Shown: positions 1 to 8,999, counted from the stretch's first letter. The stretch: DNA of 64,000 nt from CAZHMN01 sp964533705 (GCA_964533705.1 CAZHMN010000002.1:1-64000), one strand, 5' to 3'. Translations and numbers: made by a program. Notes: a model not told the origin generated them from the letters alone.

Positions 1-285
1 GACGTCAATCCCAGCTACATCTGGCGTTACAGAAAGAAGCTCAAGGATGGAGGCGTGACGCAGTATAACCTTCACAAACTCCTTGAGATACGAAAAGGGG
101 AGGTGCTGGCCAAGGCGCCCGACGGCAAAGATGTCATTATACCGGCTGATAGCGTCGTCCTGGCTGACATGGAAAGCCACAAGCCCGTCAAGGTCAAGGA
201 CGCGTTTACAATAGGTGATGCGCTGTTGCCTCGCAGAGGCAATTCAGCGCTTTTGGATGGTTTCAGAATGGGCATGCGCCTGTAA
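1..285 (+). CDS. C-terminal fragment of an FAD/NAD(P)-dependent flavin oxidoreductase
   Basis: The window opens inside this gene; frame 1 is open from base 1 and ends at TAA 283-285, leaving 94 residues. The fragment has the tail of the pyridine-nucleotide binding region of NADH:flavin oxidoreductase/2,4-dienoyl-CoA reductase-type enzymes: a stretch ending PADSVVLADM, then IGDALLPRR, the usual I-G-D-x-x-x-P-R turn that contacts FAD, and a final helix GFRMGMRL. The upstream catalytic domain is outside the window, so the substrate cannot be named. A ferredoxin gene begins 24 bases downstream, so this flavoprotein probably exchanges electrons with it. Family assignment is an inference from the short tail. 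Confidence 0.6.
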   Translation, partial: DVNPSYIWRYRKKLKDGGVTQYNLHKLLEIRKGEVLAKAPDGKDVIIPADSVVLADMESHKPVKVKDAFTIGDALLPRRGNSALLDGFRMGMRL

Positions 286-309
286 AGATAGAAAAATCGG
301 AGAAAAACC

Positions 310-534
310 ATGATCCCGAAAATAGATGTTTTCAAGTGCAACGGCTGTGAAATCTGCGTCAAAGCCTGCCCTCCGAAAGTGATGGGTATGATTCACAATG
401 TGGCGGTTATCCTGGATGACCTGTGCGAAGAATGCGGTATCTGCGCCGACGTCTGTCCCATTGATGCCATACATTTCAAGCTCCCTCGTTATGAACCCTA
501 CGAGGTACACAATTCCTATAGACCCGTGAGGTAG
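310..534 (+). CDS. 2x[4Fe-4S] ferredoxin
   Basis: A 74-residue bacterial-type ferredoxin with two complete cluster motifs, CNGCEICVKACP near residues 9-20 and CEECGICADVCP near residues 40-51, each C-x2-C-x2-C-x3-C-P. It should carry two low-potential [4Fe-4S] clusters and act as a cytoplasmic electron carrier, or as the small iron-sulfur subunit of an oxidoreductase. It follows the flavoprotein fragment by 24 bases and is followed after 4 bases by the next gene, so the three look like one transcript. This spacing fits a subunit or dedicated partner of the upstream flavoenzyme. The ATG has a weak GGAG-like site just upstream. Confidence 0.9.
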   Translation: MIPKIDVFKCNGCEICVKACPPKVMGMIHNVAVILDDLCEECGICADVCPIDAIHFKLPRYEPYEVHNSYRPVR

Positions 535-538
535 CACC

Positions 539-1036
539 GTGAGTCAAATTCCGATAGAGAAACGGTTCGGCATTCTCTGCGAAATAACGCGGGCTCAACA
601 CTTCGCCTGGCGGCAAGCCGTGGCTGAAACCTGCCCCCAAGTTGATCCCGAAAAGGTGGTTTACCGCATGTGGGAAATCACCGGTCACGAAACCGCCCGC
701 GCTTATTTGAAACGCCTGGATCCATCCAAACCGCTGCCGGAGCAGATCGCCAACAGCATGGTCTGGTCCAGTCAATGCATGGGGGAAGATGCCGTTGTGG
801 AGAAAGGTGCCAATGATAACGAAGCTTTCGTCATCCATAATCATTGCCCTTGGTTTCATTGGCATAAACAGTTGGACCTCTTGAAGGAAGATCAACCCGG
901 ATGCGATATCTGGTTCGAAACTTCTTTGACGGATATCAATCGTGCATTGGGGACGAATTTAAGGATAGAAACGCTTAGTTCTCTGCCGTTAGACGGCAAA
1001 CCCTGCCGTCGGCGAATATGGATTGAATCACAGTAA
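539..1036 (+). CDS. Conserved protein of unknown function (possible ATC-hydrolase-like family)
   Basis: A 165-residue soluble protein starting at GTG 539, four bases after the ferredoxin stop. Visible features are a helical N-terminal half, NHCPWFHWHKQ at about residues 101-111, and a C-terminal segment ending PCRRRIW. The pattern of Cys/His/Trp residues and the end sequence loosely recall the L-2-amino-thiazoline-4-carboxylate hydrolase-like family found beside oxidoreductases in anaerobes, but I would not transfer that activity. Tight packing behind the flavoprotein and ferredoxin genes suggests it works on the same substrate. There is no signal peptide or membrane segment. Confidence 0.6.
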   Translation: MSQIPIEKRFGILCEITRAQHFAWRQAVAETCPQVDPEKVVYRMWEITGHETARAYLKRLDPSKPLPEQIANSMVWSSQCMGEDAVVEKGANDNEAFVIHNHCPWFHWHKQLDLLKEDQPGCDIWFETSLTDINRALGTNLRIETLSSLPLDGKPCRRRIWIESQ

Positions 1037-1054
1037 AAAACACGGCGGCCCAAA

Positions 1055-1831
1055 ATGAAATGCCCCAATTGCAAAGGCGACATCGCAAAGGATTACAAGG
1101 GGCGAACCTGTCCATCTTGCGGCGAACCTCTGCCTGCCACTCAATCAATTATTACTGAATGGGCGGGCAGAATCGCCAGCTTTACCGAAGATCGCGGCTT
1201 TTTCTTCTGGCTGCTGATCTTTGTCATTTTCATCGTTTTTCTATCCGTTCTGGAGCATTTATTCGGCCCGGGTGACCTGGCTCGACTCCTGGATCAGCAC
1301 AAATTCGTCTGCCTGGTGACGTTTATCTACACCGCAGCTCACCTGAAGATCATCCGCAATATCAATTCGGTAATCAGGCCGGGGTATCCGGGGCCTTACT
1401 GGACGGATCGGCTGGTTATCAAGAAATTCAGGCAGGGAACGAACCGCGCCATCATCCTTGGGTTTATCATAAGCCTAATAGTCGTCGGTCCTTTCAATAT
1501 ATTTTCGCTATTTCCGGCCTATGTCCTGATCATTTCGCTTTTTACGGCGCTTTTCTGGAGCATATATTCCTACCGCATTGACGATCGAGAATTCTTCGAC
1601 GCCAAAGTTCAATCCTATTTTAATTTTCTGGGGGTCAAGAGGTTAAGGCGATTACGCCAGGCCGGTGGGGCTTATCTTATTGTGATCATCGTTTCTGCGG
1701 CGATTTTCTACGGTTTATCTCACGTCCCCAACTTGTGGTGGATGATCAAGATGAATCCCACTTTGAATGAATTCATAGACATAATCAACGGTTTATTTTC
1801 CTGGATTCCGCAATTATGGCCGAGCAAATAA
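1055..1831 (+). CDS. Zinc-ribbon membrane protein, unknown function
   Basis: A 258-residue protein that begins with a zinc ribbon (CPNC at residues 3-6 and CPSC at about 20-23). A polytopic membrane region follows, with hydrophobic segments near residues 48-66, 80-95, 133-170 (probably two) and 200-220. Such N-terminal C-x2-C pairs followed by transmembrane helices occur in many uncharacterised bacterial proteins; the ribbon would lie in the cytoplasm. It starts 18 bases after the preceding gene, so it is probably the last gene of that operon, and a terminator hairpin lies 60 bases beyond its stop. No specific function can be assigned. Confidence 0.7.
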   Translation: MKCPNCKGDIAKDYKGRTCPSCGEPLPATQSIITEWAGRIASFTEDRGFFFWLLIFVIFIVFLSVLEHLFGPGDLARLLDQHKFVCLVTFIYTAAHLKIIRNINSVIRPGYPGPYWTDRLVIKKFRQGTNRAIILGFIISLIVVGPFNIFSLFPAYVLIISLFTALFWSIYSYRIDDREFFDAKVQSYFNFLGVKRLRRLRQAGGAYLIVIIVSAAIFYGLSHVPNLWWMIKMNPTLNEFIDIINGLFSWIPQLWPSK

Positions 1832-1891
1832 GGGGGTAGTGCTCATATTACAAGCTATCTGAGTGATGTACTACAGGAGTAGAACCTAAAT

Positions 1892-1917
1892 CAGGCCGAC
1901 CGCCTGTTTTTTATTTT
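1892..1917 (+). terminator. Intrinsic terminator after the ferredoxin operon
   Basis: A short perfect stem (CAGGC, loop CGACC, GCCTG) is followed at once by TTTTTTATTTT. It lies between convergent genes, and the U-tract side fits termination of plus-strand transcription from the operon ending at 1831. Confidence 0.7.
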
Positions 1918-1980
1918 GGACATATTATGTCGCATAAGATATATTATGTAAAGTAGATGGTGCAAATAATAAACAATCAC

Positions 1981-3339
1981 CTATTTCCTTTTCGATCCCA
2001 GCCTCCCCCCGATCTGGACGGGATCCCATAAATTTGAAATCCTGGGTGTATATCCGAGATCGAGATTTTCCAGGTCTCTTGGCGTCAATCGCCCGGCGAT
2101 TGCTGCAGCCAGAGTGTTGAATCTGGCATGAACGCCTTCTCGGCCGGCCACCTGTGCGCCGATAAGGCGGTCATCTTTCCTGTCCGTGATGAGAACCAGG
2201 TCCAATTCATCGCCCCCGAATGCAGATGGCTTGGAAATAGCCTTAACAGCAATTGTATTGGGCAGAAATCCGTTCTCTTCGGCTTCTTTGCACGAAAGTC
2301 CAATTCTACCGATATGTAAATCGAAGCACGTCCATAATCTCACAGCAAATGTTCCTGGATCGTAACCCCGTCCACCGCATGCACTTTCTCCGGCCTGACG
2401 GCCCTGTCTGGCAGCAGTAGTAGCTAAGGGCCAATAGATCGGTCTGTTAGTGAGGCGGTTGACGGTTTCAGCGCAGTCACCGCAGGCGTAAATTCGCTGC
2501 CTCGAAGTCATTAAATGGCGATCTACACGAATGGCGCCGCTATGGCCTATGGAAATATCAGCTTTTTTCACCAGATTAACGTTGGGTTTTACTCCCATCG
2601 CTAACAGTACGCCCTGGCACGGGAAACTCTTGGAGCCCTCCAAAACGGATGTTACCTCATATTCAAGCGATACCTTAAAACCGGATAGATTATCAGTGTA
2701 ATATTCGCTAATATCATTCTCCACAAGTGTGTCATGAATACGCTTAGCGATGGGTTCTTCCAGGTCCTCCATTAATCCGCTACTATTGCCGATCATCAAA
2801 ACGTCCAGGCCGTGCCGTCGCAAAGCCGCGGCGCATGATTGTGCAATCGTTCCAGTGCCGATGACGATAAATTTGGCTGGCTTTTTTCTCTCGATGAAAT
2901 TGCGAAGAGATTGCGCGTCATCCAGATTTCGCAGGGTAAAAATGCCTTTGGCGCCGACATTGGGCCAATCCGGGCGAATGGGATCGGCGCCGGTGGAGAG
3001 GATTAAGCGATGGTAAGGTAATTCGAAGCTCTGTCCAGTTGAGAGGTTTTCGACGGCGAGAAGGTGCTTTGTGGGATGAATTTCTAAGGCTTGATGACCC
3101 GTGAGAACGTCAACACGATGCTGAGCGAAGGCCTCCTCAGGGGACATCACTTGAAGGGAATCAATGGACTCTATAAGCCCTTCAAGGTAAGCAGGAATGG
3201 AACAATTAGCTATCGAGATGCGATCTGATTTTTCAACGACGGTTATGTCAATATCAGGACGATTGCGGCGGGCGCGCAGGGCCGCCGCCATCCCCGCCGC
3301 GTTTCCCCCGACGACGATTAATCGCTGATTGTTCTTCAA
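1981..3339 (-). CDS. FAD-dependent NAD(P)H oxidoreductase, CoA-disulfide reductase/NADH oxidase-like
   Basis: A 452-residue two-dinucleotide-binding flavoprotein. The N-terminal FAD site is VVGGNAAGMAA (residues 9-19). Cys46 in ANCSIPAY occupies the single redox-active cysteine position of CoA-disulfide reductases and NADH oxidases. A second Rossmann motif, VIGTGTIAQSCAAAL, lies near residues 159-173. The FAD-closing turn YACGDCAE is in the C-terminal third, followed by the dimerisation domain. Family members reduce CoA disulfide, polysulfide or oxygen with NAD(P)H; which one cannot be decided here, and the CSIPAY variant differs from the usual C-G-x-P-Y. It is the last gene of the long minus-strand run, 31 bases after the thiamine-binding-like gene. 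Confidence 0.8.
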   Translation of the reverse strand: MKNNQRLIVVGGNAAGMAAALRARRNRPDIDITVVEKSDRISIANCSIPAYLEGLIESIDSLQVMSPEEAFAQHRVDVLTGHQALEIHPTKHLLAVENLSTGQSFELPYHRLILSTGADPIRPDWPNVGAKGIFTLRNLDDAQSLRNFIERKKPAKFIVIGTGTIAQSCAAALRRHGLDVLMIGNSSGLMEDLEEPIAKRIHDTLVENDISEYYTDNLSGFKVSLEYEVTSVLEGSKSFPCQGVLLAMGVKPNVNLVKKADISIGHSGAIRVDRHLMTSRQRIYACGDCAETVNRLTNRPIYWPLATTAARQGRQAGESACGGRGYDPGTFAVRLWTCFDLHIGRIGLSCKEAEENGFLPNTIAVKAISKPSAFGGDELDLVLITDRKDDRLIGAQVAGREGVHARFNTLAAAIAGRLTPRDLENLDLGYTPRISNLWDPVQIGGRLGSKRK

Positions 3340-3370
3340 GGGTATATGATCGGTCTACTTTTGCAGGATG

Positions 3371-3673
3371 TCACGTTTTCAATCTGTTCTTGACGGCAGC
3401 AACTTTCCCTCGAAGGGTCAGTTCCTTGTCGCGTCTCTCGTCAAGGGCAATGACTGTATAGACACGCGGGATCCCCTCATCGAACGGGATTTCATGCATG
3501 GCTTGAATCGCTTCGAATATTCGAGGTGTGGGACCTTCTATCTGAGTTGACATCGGAGTTAGTTCCCATTTAAGATCGGGGAAGCGATCCAGGACCTTGA
3601 CGCACTTGGCGACGACATCGGAAACGGAAGCTCCTTTTCCGATTGAAATGACAGAAACGCTGCAGGTGCTCAT
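3371..3673 (-). CDS. MTH1187/UPF0045-type thiamine-binding-like protein
   Basis: A 100-residue small protein matching the MTH1187 (DUF77/UPF0045) family: an N-terminal beta strand SVSVISIGKGASVSD, a central WELTPMSTQIEG segment and a C-terminal helix. Members fold as ferredoxin-like tetramers, and some bind thiamine or its hydroxymethylpyrimidine part. The WELTPMSTQIEG stretch (around residues 36-47) is the recognisable family signature. It lies 9 bases after galT and 31 before the flavoprotein gene. No thiamine gene or TPP riboswitch is visible nearby, so the ligand remains an inference from the family. Confidence 0.7.
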   Translation of the reverse strand: MSTCSVSVISIGKGASVSDVVAKCVKVLDRFPDLKWELTPMSTQIEGPTPRIFEAIQAMHEIPFDEGIPRVYTVIALDERRDKELTLRGKVAAVKNRLKT

Positions 3674-3682
3674 TTGGCTCTC

Positions 3683-4714
3683 TCAGGTTATTTCTACTTC
3701 GCGCAGGTATCTGGCGGCCTCTTCCGGCGGAGTTGGATTGATGTAAAAGCCTGTCCCCCACTCGAAACCGGCGATCCGTACCAGGCGCGGAATGATCTCG
3801 AAATGCCAGTGGAAGTCGTAGGGTAAACTGGTCCAGTAGGTTGATCTTCTGGCTTGTGATTTCGTGTTCGGAGAGGTGTGTAACATGAAATTATAAGGCG
3901 GATCGTTCAGGGCACCCTTTAGACGGGCAAGAACGTCCTTCATACACCTTGACAGAGCTAACAGACCTTTATCAGTGAGCTCGGCAAAGTCATGCGAATG
4001 CTCTATTGGAGTGACGAAGACCTCGAAAGGAAAACGCGAGGCGAAAGGCGTATAAGCGACCATCCCGTCCACCTGGGTGACAATACGATCACCCTGCTCT
4101 AATTCCTGCTTGAGAATATCGCAGAAGAGGCAGCGCTCTTTGAGTTCATAATGCTGGCGGGCTGATTCCAGCTCCATCGCCACTGTTCGTGGCGTCACCG
4201 GCGTTGCGATGATTTGCGTATGCGGATGTGCGAGCGATGCACCAGCTGTAACACCTTGATTTTTAAATATTAATATATATCTAAAGCGCGTATCCTTCTT
4301 CAAATCTTTGAGGCGCATCTGATAGACCTGCATGATTTTCTGAAAGTGTTCGATCGGTTGATCACCCAGATTTAGATCATGCTGGGGTGATTCGATGACC
4401 ACCTCGTGAGCGCCGATGCCGTTCATCTTGTCGTAAATACCTTCACCAGCTCGATCGAGTTCACCCTCAATGCGGAGAGCCGGGAATTTATTGGGAACAA
4501 CGCGAACAGCCCATCCCGGGGTATTCGGCTTGGTATTTTCTGGGCGAAGAGCCAGGACCTCTGGAGGCGTTTTATCCTCATTGCCTTCATCAAAAGGACA
4601 AAACCCGCTGGACTGCTCCGGTTCGAGTCTGACGAAATCCGAGGGGCGTCTCCCCCGCTCAGTGGCGATGATCACCCAGCGTTTCTGGATGGGATCATGT
4701 CGTAGCTCGGGCAT
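3683..4714 (-). CDS. galT: Galactose-1-phosphate uridylyltransferase
   Basis: A 343-residue HIT-superfamily nucleotidyltransferase. It exchanges UMP between UDP-glucose and galactose-1-phosphate in the Leloir pathway. The active-site motif is AHPHTQ with H163-P164-H165; His165 corresponds to the uridylylated histidine of E. coli GalT. The N-terminal family pattern RHDPIQKRWVIIA and the segment VPNKFPAL are also present. The zinc-site cysteines are only partly conserved: one Cys in GFCPFDEG and a CLFC pair at about residue 195. It follows two GH57 alpha-glucan enzymes, which suggests a role in feeding sugars into UDP-glucose and glycogen; a broader sugar-1-phosphate nucleotidyltransferase role is possible. 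Confidence 0.85.
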   Translation of the reverse strand: MPELRHDPIQKRWVIIATERGRRPSDFVRLEPEQSSGFCPFDEGNEDKTPPEVLALRPENTKPNTPGWAVRVVPNKFPALRIEGELDRAGEGIYDKMNGIGAHEVVIESPQHDLNLGDQPIEHFQKIMQVYQMRLKDLKKDTRFRYILIFKNQGVTAGASLAHPHTQIIATPVTPRTVAMELESARQHYELKERCLFCDILKQELEQGDRIVTQVDGMVAYTPFASRFPFEVFVTPIEHSHDFAELTDKGLLALSRCMKDVLARLKGALNDPPYNFMLHTSPNTKSQARRSTYWTSLPYDFHWHFEIIPRLVRIAGFEWGTGFYINPTPPEEAARYLREVEIT

Positions 4715-4759
4715 TCAACCTCCGCGTAGTTTATCGGTTATTTTTTTCCAAATCAATCA

Positions 4760-6487
4760 TCATTTCCAATTCAGATCAGAACCCGTCCACCATTCCGCAT
4801 TGAGTTCGGCGAAAAGCGTGTCACGCTCGCAAATCAACCTGTAATGATCCCATTCCTCGGCATCGGGGTCGTCGCCCACGGCCAGCTTTTCGAGCATTCT
4901 GTAAAGTCGCTCGAAGTCGAGGTGATGTTCTACCAGTCTTTTCTCAGCGTAGTCACGGGCGCTGAAGGTGGAAATAAGGAACTGCCAATCGGAGCTTTCC
5001 AACAGCAGCAATTCCCTGGCCAGTTGCTTGAGAACCTCCTGCACCTTAGGGTCGGGATGGCTGACCCATTTCCTGGCAGCCTCAACCATCCTTTTTTCTG
5101 CTGGATAAATCAGCTCCCAACTCCATTCCGTATCTTCATTGAACCAGATGTGGTGGAAACCACCTTCCCCCCATGAGCCTTCAGGTAGAGAAACCATACG
5201 ATGCGTTTCCACCTGATCCAGATATTCACTGCCCGTCATCAGCTTTATTTCGGGATCTTGATCCGTCCATTTGAGCATTTTATACATCCATCGAGGCCCT
5301 TCGAACCACCAGTGGCCGAAAAGCTCCGTATCAAAAGGGGCGCAGACGATGGGCAATCCTTCGGCTTCCTTGCCCTCGTGAATCAGAATCTGACGAATCA
5401 TCTCCTTGAAGTGGCCGGCGTTTTCGTCTATTCGATCCAGCGTTGCATCGGGGTCATACAACAGCTTGTCGCCCAGATCGCTCTTTGCCGACGTTACCCG
5501 CCAGTATCGGTGACCGCCGGGGAAGTGCTTTTTGTGAAAATCGAGATAGGAACCATCGCCGGGATAGCCGTGTTCACCGGACCAAACCTGCAACCCGGTC
5601 CTGGGATCGCGCACATAAGCGTAAACTCGTCCCGCGAAATCATCCCGCGAGCGGATCATGTACGATTGATAAGGGCTGCGCTTGAATTCATCCTGAATTT
5701 CGGTGTATCCTCTGGTAAATTGCTCGTAGTATTTCTTCAGCGCTTCAAAGCGTTCCAGGTAAACACCCAGGGCCTGGCCCCCTTCGATCAAATGAGAATC
5801 CACATAAAAAAAGCGCAAATTATGGCGGTCCAGGAATTCCTCCAGACCTCTTCGTAGCCTAACCTCTCCACCTCCCAGCGGAGAACTCCACTCGCGATAG
5901 GGTCGGTAGGCGCATTCAGGGAGCCAGATCCCCTGCGGGGGTTTTCCGAAATGCTTGCGATAGTTCTCCACACCCTGTTTGATTTGAGCATCAATCGCAG
6001 CGTCTTCACTCAGAAGAGGCAGGTAGCCGTGTGTTGCTGCACAGGTGATAATTTCGATCTGACCTTCATCCTGCAGCTTGCGAAACGCTCCGATAATGTC
6101 TTTGGCGTAAAGATCGTTGAAATCGTCGGCTATTCCACGATAGAATGATTCCCAATCCTGAGCGAGGCGCACCATATTTACTTCACCGGATTTTTCGAAG
6201 GACAGGCGATCGAGACGAGCGGCTTCAACTTTCATCGCCAGGTAGGATTGAAAATCCGCTTTAAAGACGGGATCGGCGAGTTGTTCACACAGCACCGGTG
6301 AAAGTCCGATTGTCACTTTGGGAGCGTGCCCTTCGGCGGCAAGCTGATTGAAGGTGCGCAGTAGAGGCAAATACGTCTCGGCTGCGGCTTCGTTCAGCCA
6401 ATCCATGCCGTGGGGCCATTTGCCATGTGAAAGTACATACGGTAGATGAGAGTGCAAAACTAGACTGAAAGCGCCTATCGTCGCCAT
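4760..6487 (-). CDS. GH57 1,4-alpha-glucan branching enzyme (DUF1957 type)
   Basis: A 575-residue GH57 enzyme, expected to make alpha-1,6 branches in glycogen. All hallmark segments are present: FSLVLHSHLPYV at the N-terminus, Glu191 in WLPECAY as nucleophile, Asp386 in APFDTELFGHWWFEG as acid/base, and a C-terminal helical DUF1957-like region. I chose ATG 6487 rather than an in-frame start at 6556, because 6487 has an AAAGGATG ribosome site and the protein then begins MATIGAFSLVL, the normal family start. It lies 16 bases after the second GH57 gene, so the two are certainly co-transcribed. An exo-amylase activity is a less likely alternative. Confidence 0.85.
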   Translation of the reverse strand: MATIGAFSLVLHSHLPYVLSHGKWPHGMDWLNEAAAETYLPLLRTFNQLAAEGHAPKVTIGLSPVLCEQLADPVFKADFQSYLAMKVEAARLDRLSFEKSGEVNMVRLAQDWESFYRGIADDFNDLYAKDIIGAFRKLQDEGQIEIITCAATHGYLPLLSEDAAIDAQIKQGVENYRKHFGKPPQGIWLPECAYRPYREWSSPLGGGEVRLRRGLEEFLDRHNLRFFYVDSHLIEGGQALGVYLERFEALKKYYEQFTRGYTEIQDEFKRSPYQSYMIRSRDDFAGRVYAYVRDPRTGLQVWSGEHGYPGDGSYLDFHKKHFPGGHRYWRVTSAKSDLGDKLLYDPDATLDRIDENAGHFKEMIRQILIHEGKEAEGLPIVCAPFDTELFGHWWFEGPRWMYKMLKWTDQDPEIKLMTGSEYLDQVETHRMVSLPEGSWGEGGFHHIWFNEDTEWSWELIYPAEKRMVEAARKWVSHPDPKVQEVLKQLARELLLLESSDWQFLISTFSARDYAEKRLVEHHLDFERLYRMLEKLAVGDDPDAEEWDHYRLICERDTLFAELNAEWWTGSDLNWK

Positions 6488-6503
6488 GATTTCATCCTTT
6501 AGG

Positions 6504-8645
6504 TTAAATGAACCACTGGCTTGCCAAATAGTCGGCTGTGGGCCAGGGACAAGCATAATACGCCTCCCGCGGCCAGCGTTCTACTTCGAGGTTATCCTGT
6601 AGGATAACGACTGCCATGAGCACCTCGTGTCCCGGCTGCGCCAAATCCTCAAATGGGATTTTTAACTCGAGGATGCGGTCGAAAGCAGCTTCCGGCAACT
6701 TTTCCGTTGAATGTTCTCCTTGCCAGTTGATTTCAAGTTTGTCATCCTCTTTGGGGATCTTTATCGCCAGTGATTTTTCCACCGTGCCGGCAAACTTAAA
6801 GTGAACTTCCAGATTCTCAGATTTCATGAATTGTTGCGCCAAATCCAAGCGAATAAAAAGGTGGGTTTCCGAAATGCCATAGAAGAGTTTCTCAATCAAG
6901 CTGCTGGAAAAATCCATTGAGCCTGAGAAATCACCCGCAGAAATAGATCTGGCGCCGACCCACTCGTAGAAATTCGTTTCTCTTCCGTCGATCTCAGGTT
7001 GCATGGGAAAAAGAGGGATGTTTTCTTCGAATCGCTTCTCTTCTGTAATGGGTTTCAGCAGTTGTTCGGGGATCTCCAGATCCAGCTCACGATAAACCTG
7101 CATGAGGTTGGCGCGAAATAAGTAATCGAATTCCGGTTCGAATTCGGAAAAGTTGGGTTGCCCGTACCACCAGAACCAATCGCTGCCTTCGGCAGCATAA
7201 AGCCATTGTTTGGCCTTCTCCACCGCCTGAGGATTCGCTCCGTTTTGAGCCTGCTCCTCAAGAATGGCGGCCGTTTCGGCCATTCGATCCCAGGCCTGGT
7301 TTTTCAATGGATCTCCAATCCATATACGAAACGATCCGCCGATCCACGATGCGGGAAAAATCGGCGGTAGGACCTTTTCCGCCGGATTTCTATGAATATA
7401 ATCGCTGATTGTGCACGCTTTCAGCCTGGCATGCTTGGAGAGGCGTTGGTAGAGTTCAGTCAGGAAATTTCGTCCGCCGTCGGGGAAATACTCCCAGGCG
7501 TTCTCGCCATCCAAAATGATCGCCACCAGGCTCTTTTCGGGTTGGGGCTGTGATGAAGCGATATTTTCGAGATGCCCCACAAAATCATCAACGGCTTTCT
7601 GAGGCTTGTTATTGGCATAGCGAAACCCGATAGCGTCGGATAAAAACCGGTCGCGGAAGATGAGGGTGGGGCCTTTTTCCTGAGCGAGATAGCTTCGATA
7701 AAGGATTTTCTGGCGCGATTGCCCCTGTAGTGTCGCCATTAGCACACCTTCGTCTGTAGCCAGCCACTCGAAACCCGCTTCTTTCGCCAGATCGCAGACC
7801 GCCGGGCTGACCGAGCCTTCACTGGGCCAGAGGCCGACCGGAGCTTTCCCCAACTTTTCAGCGGCATAAGAGCGGCCTCGCTGTAATTGCTCTCTGGCGT
7901 CGTCGGGTCGCATGAAATCCAGCGTCGGCATCGGGTCTTTCGGCTGGGATATGCGGGCTGAATGGTGATCAATGAGCAGCGGAAGTATGGGGTGATAATA
8001 AGGAGTGGTGGAAACTTCTATTCTGCCTTCTTCCCAGGCTGCTCTGTAGGAGGGCAGAACATTTTTCAGTACCTCTACCTGAAGGGACAGGAGTTGCTTT
8101 TTTTCTTTCTCGGTAAAATTCTTATTCTTGCGCTTTAGCTCTCGAATTAAAGGGTATCGCTCTTCTGTTGCCCAACCGAACCAGGTCAGGTTGAACCAAA
8201 CCTGAAGATCCAAAAAGTCTTGAACCGAATAATTCCTGATGGCGTATTCCAAAGCATCCTCACTGATGCGCCTGCCGCGCCGGTACAGCAGTTCCCGGTA
8301 GCGATGATAGGGCATGATCATGTTGCCGAGATTGGCCGAGAAAAAGCGTCTTAGAATAATCCTCTTCTCAGAATCATCCAGGTCAGAGGCAGGCTTTGCT
8401 GATAAATCATAGTACAGGTCAGTTTCTCTCGCAGATGCCAAATCATCGAGCTGTTCCATCAGGCAGGGCACCAGATTGAAGGTTACCTCTACCCCATCGG
8501 ACCTGCGAAGAGATTCCAGCATGTCGGTGTAACCTTTCAAACCGTGCATTCGCACCCAGGGCAAGGCGTACTTGCCTGTCGAAGGATCACGGTAGTAAGG
8601 CTGATGCATATGCCACAGGAAGGCGATGTTCAACTTACCGGGCAT
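6504..8645 (-). CDS. GH57 family alpha-amylase/amylopullulanase-like protein
   Basis: A 713-residue protein with a complete GH57 catalytic domain. The start LNIAFLWHMHQPYY carries the conserved H-x-H-Q. Glu276 in GLWPSEGS is the expected nucleophile, and Asp379 in ILDGENAWEYF the expected acid/base. The last 170 residues form a beta-rich domain common in GH57 amylopullulanase-like proteins. There is no signal peptide, so it should act on intracellular alpha-glucan. The gene starts at ATG 8645, directly abutting the stop of the response regulator gene, and precedes the branching enzyme. Together they suggest glycogen synthesis and turnover placed with a two-component system. Hydrolysis versus transfer cannot be settled from sequence. 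Confidence 0.8.
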   Translation of the reverse strand: MPGKLNIAFLWHMHQPYYRDPSTGKYALPWVRMHGLKGYTDMLESLRRSDGVEVTFNLVPCLMEQLDDLASARETDLYYDLSAKPASDLDDSEKRIILRRFFSANLGNMIMPYHRYRELLYRRGRRISEDALEYAIRNYSVQDFLDLQVWFNLTWFGWATEERYPLIRELKRKNKNFTEKEKKQLLSLQVEVLKNVLPSYRAAWEEGRIEVSTTPYYHPILPLLIDHHSARISQPKDPMPTLDFMRPDDAREQLQRGRSYAAEKLGKAPVGLWPSEGSVSPAVCDLAKEAGFEWLATDEGVLMATLQGQSRQKILYRSYLAQEKGPTLIFRDRFLSDAIGFRYANNKPQKAVDDFVGHLENIASSQPQPEKSLVAIILDGENAWEYFPDGGRNFLTELYQRLSKHARLKACTISDYIHRNPAEKVLPPIFPASWIGGSFRIWIGDPLKNQAWDRMAETAAILEEQAQNGANPQAVEKAKQWLYAAEGSDWFWWYGQPNFSEFEPEFDYLFRANLMQVYRELDLEIPEQLLKPITEEKRFEENIPLFPMQPEIDGRETNFYEWVGARSISAGDFSGSMDFSSSLIEKLFYGISETHLFIRLDLAQQFMKSENLEVHFKFAGTVEKSLAIKIPKEDDKLEINWQGEHSTEKLPEAAFDRILELKIPFEDLAQPGHEVLMAVVILQDNLEVERWPREAYYACPWPTADYLASQWFI

Positions 8646-8999
8646 TTATCCTACCAACTCCTTAATCTTCTCTTTCAGTTCGGAAAGATCGCTGGATTTA
8701 ACCACGTAAGCGTCCGCGGACCAGGATTCGAAGTCATCCTTGAACTGGGAGTAGGCCGTATTGAGGATGATCGCTTGCTTGCGGTGTTTGTGGAGAATGT
8801 GCCCCATTGCTTCCAGACCGTTCATGCCGGGCATTTGAATGTCCAGGACTATCGCATCGTATTTTTTATCTTCCAGGAGTTTAAAAGCCGTCTCAGCCGA
8901 ATCAGCGATGTCCACCTCGTAACCTTCCTGGCTGAGTTCCTCCTCATAGAGGATGCGTAGATTCTTCTCGTCGTCCACTATCAGAATTTTCTTTTTCAT
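8646..8999 (-). CDS. Single-domain response regulator (CheY-like receiver)
   Basis: A 117-residue stand-alone receiver domain: acidic pair Asp9/Asp10 in ILIVDDEKN, phosphoacceptor Asp53 in IVLDIQMPGMNG, and a late Lys in the YVVKSSD segment. It has no output domain, so it would act by protein contact or in a phosphorelay. Start ATG 8999 is chosen over an in-frame upstream start because it has a GAGAGGAGA ribosome site and gives the canonical MKKKILIVDDE start. It overlaps the end of the kinase gene by 56 bases in another frame, so translation is probably coupled and the kinase is its likely partner. Confidence 0.9.
   Translation of the reverse strand: MKKKILIVDDEKNLRILYEEELSQEGYEVDIADSAETAFKLLEDKKYDAIVLDIQMPGMNGLEAMGHILHKHRKQAIILNTAYSQFKDDFESWSADAYVVKSSDLSELKEKIKELVG

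Noticed and set aside
5201..5857. Long plus-strand frame opposite the GH57 branching enzyme
   Set aside because: The minus-strand frame holds all catalytic motifs; this is its shadow.
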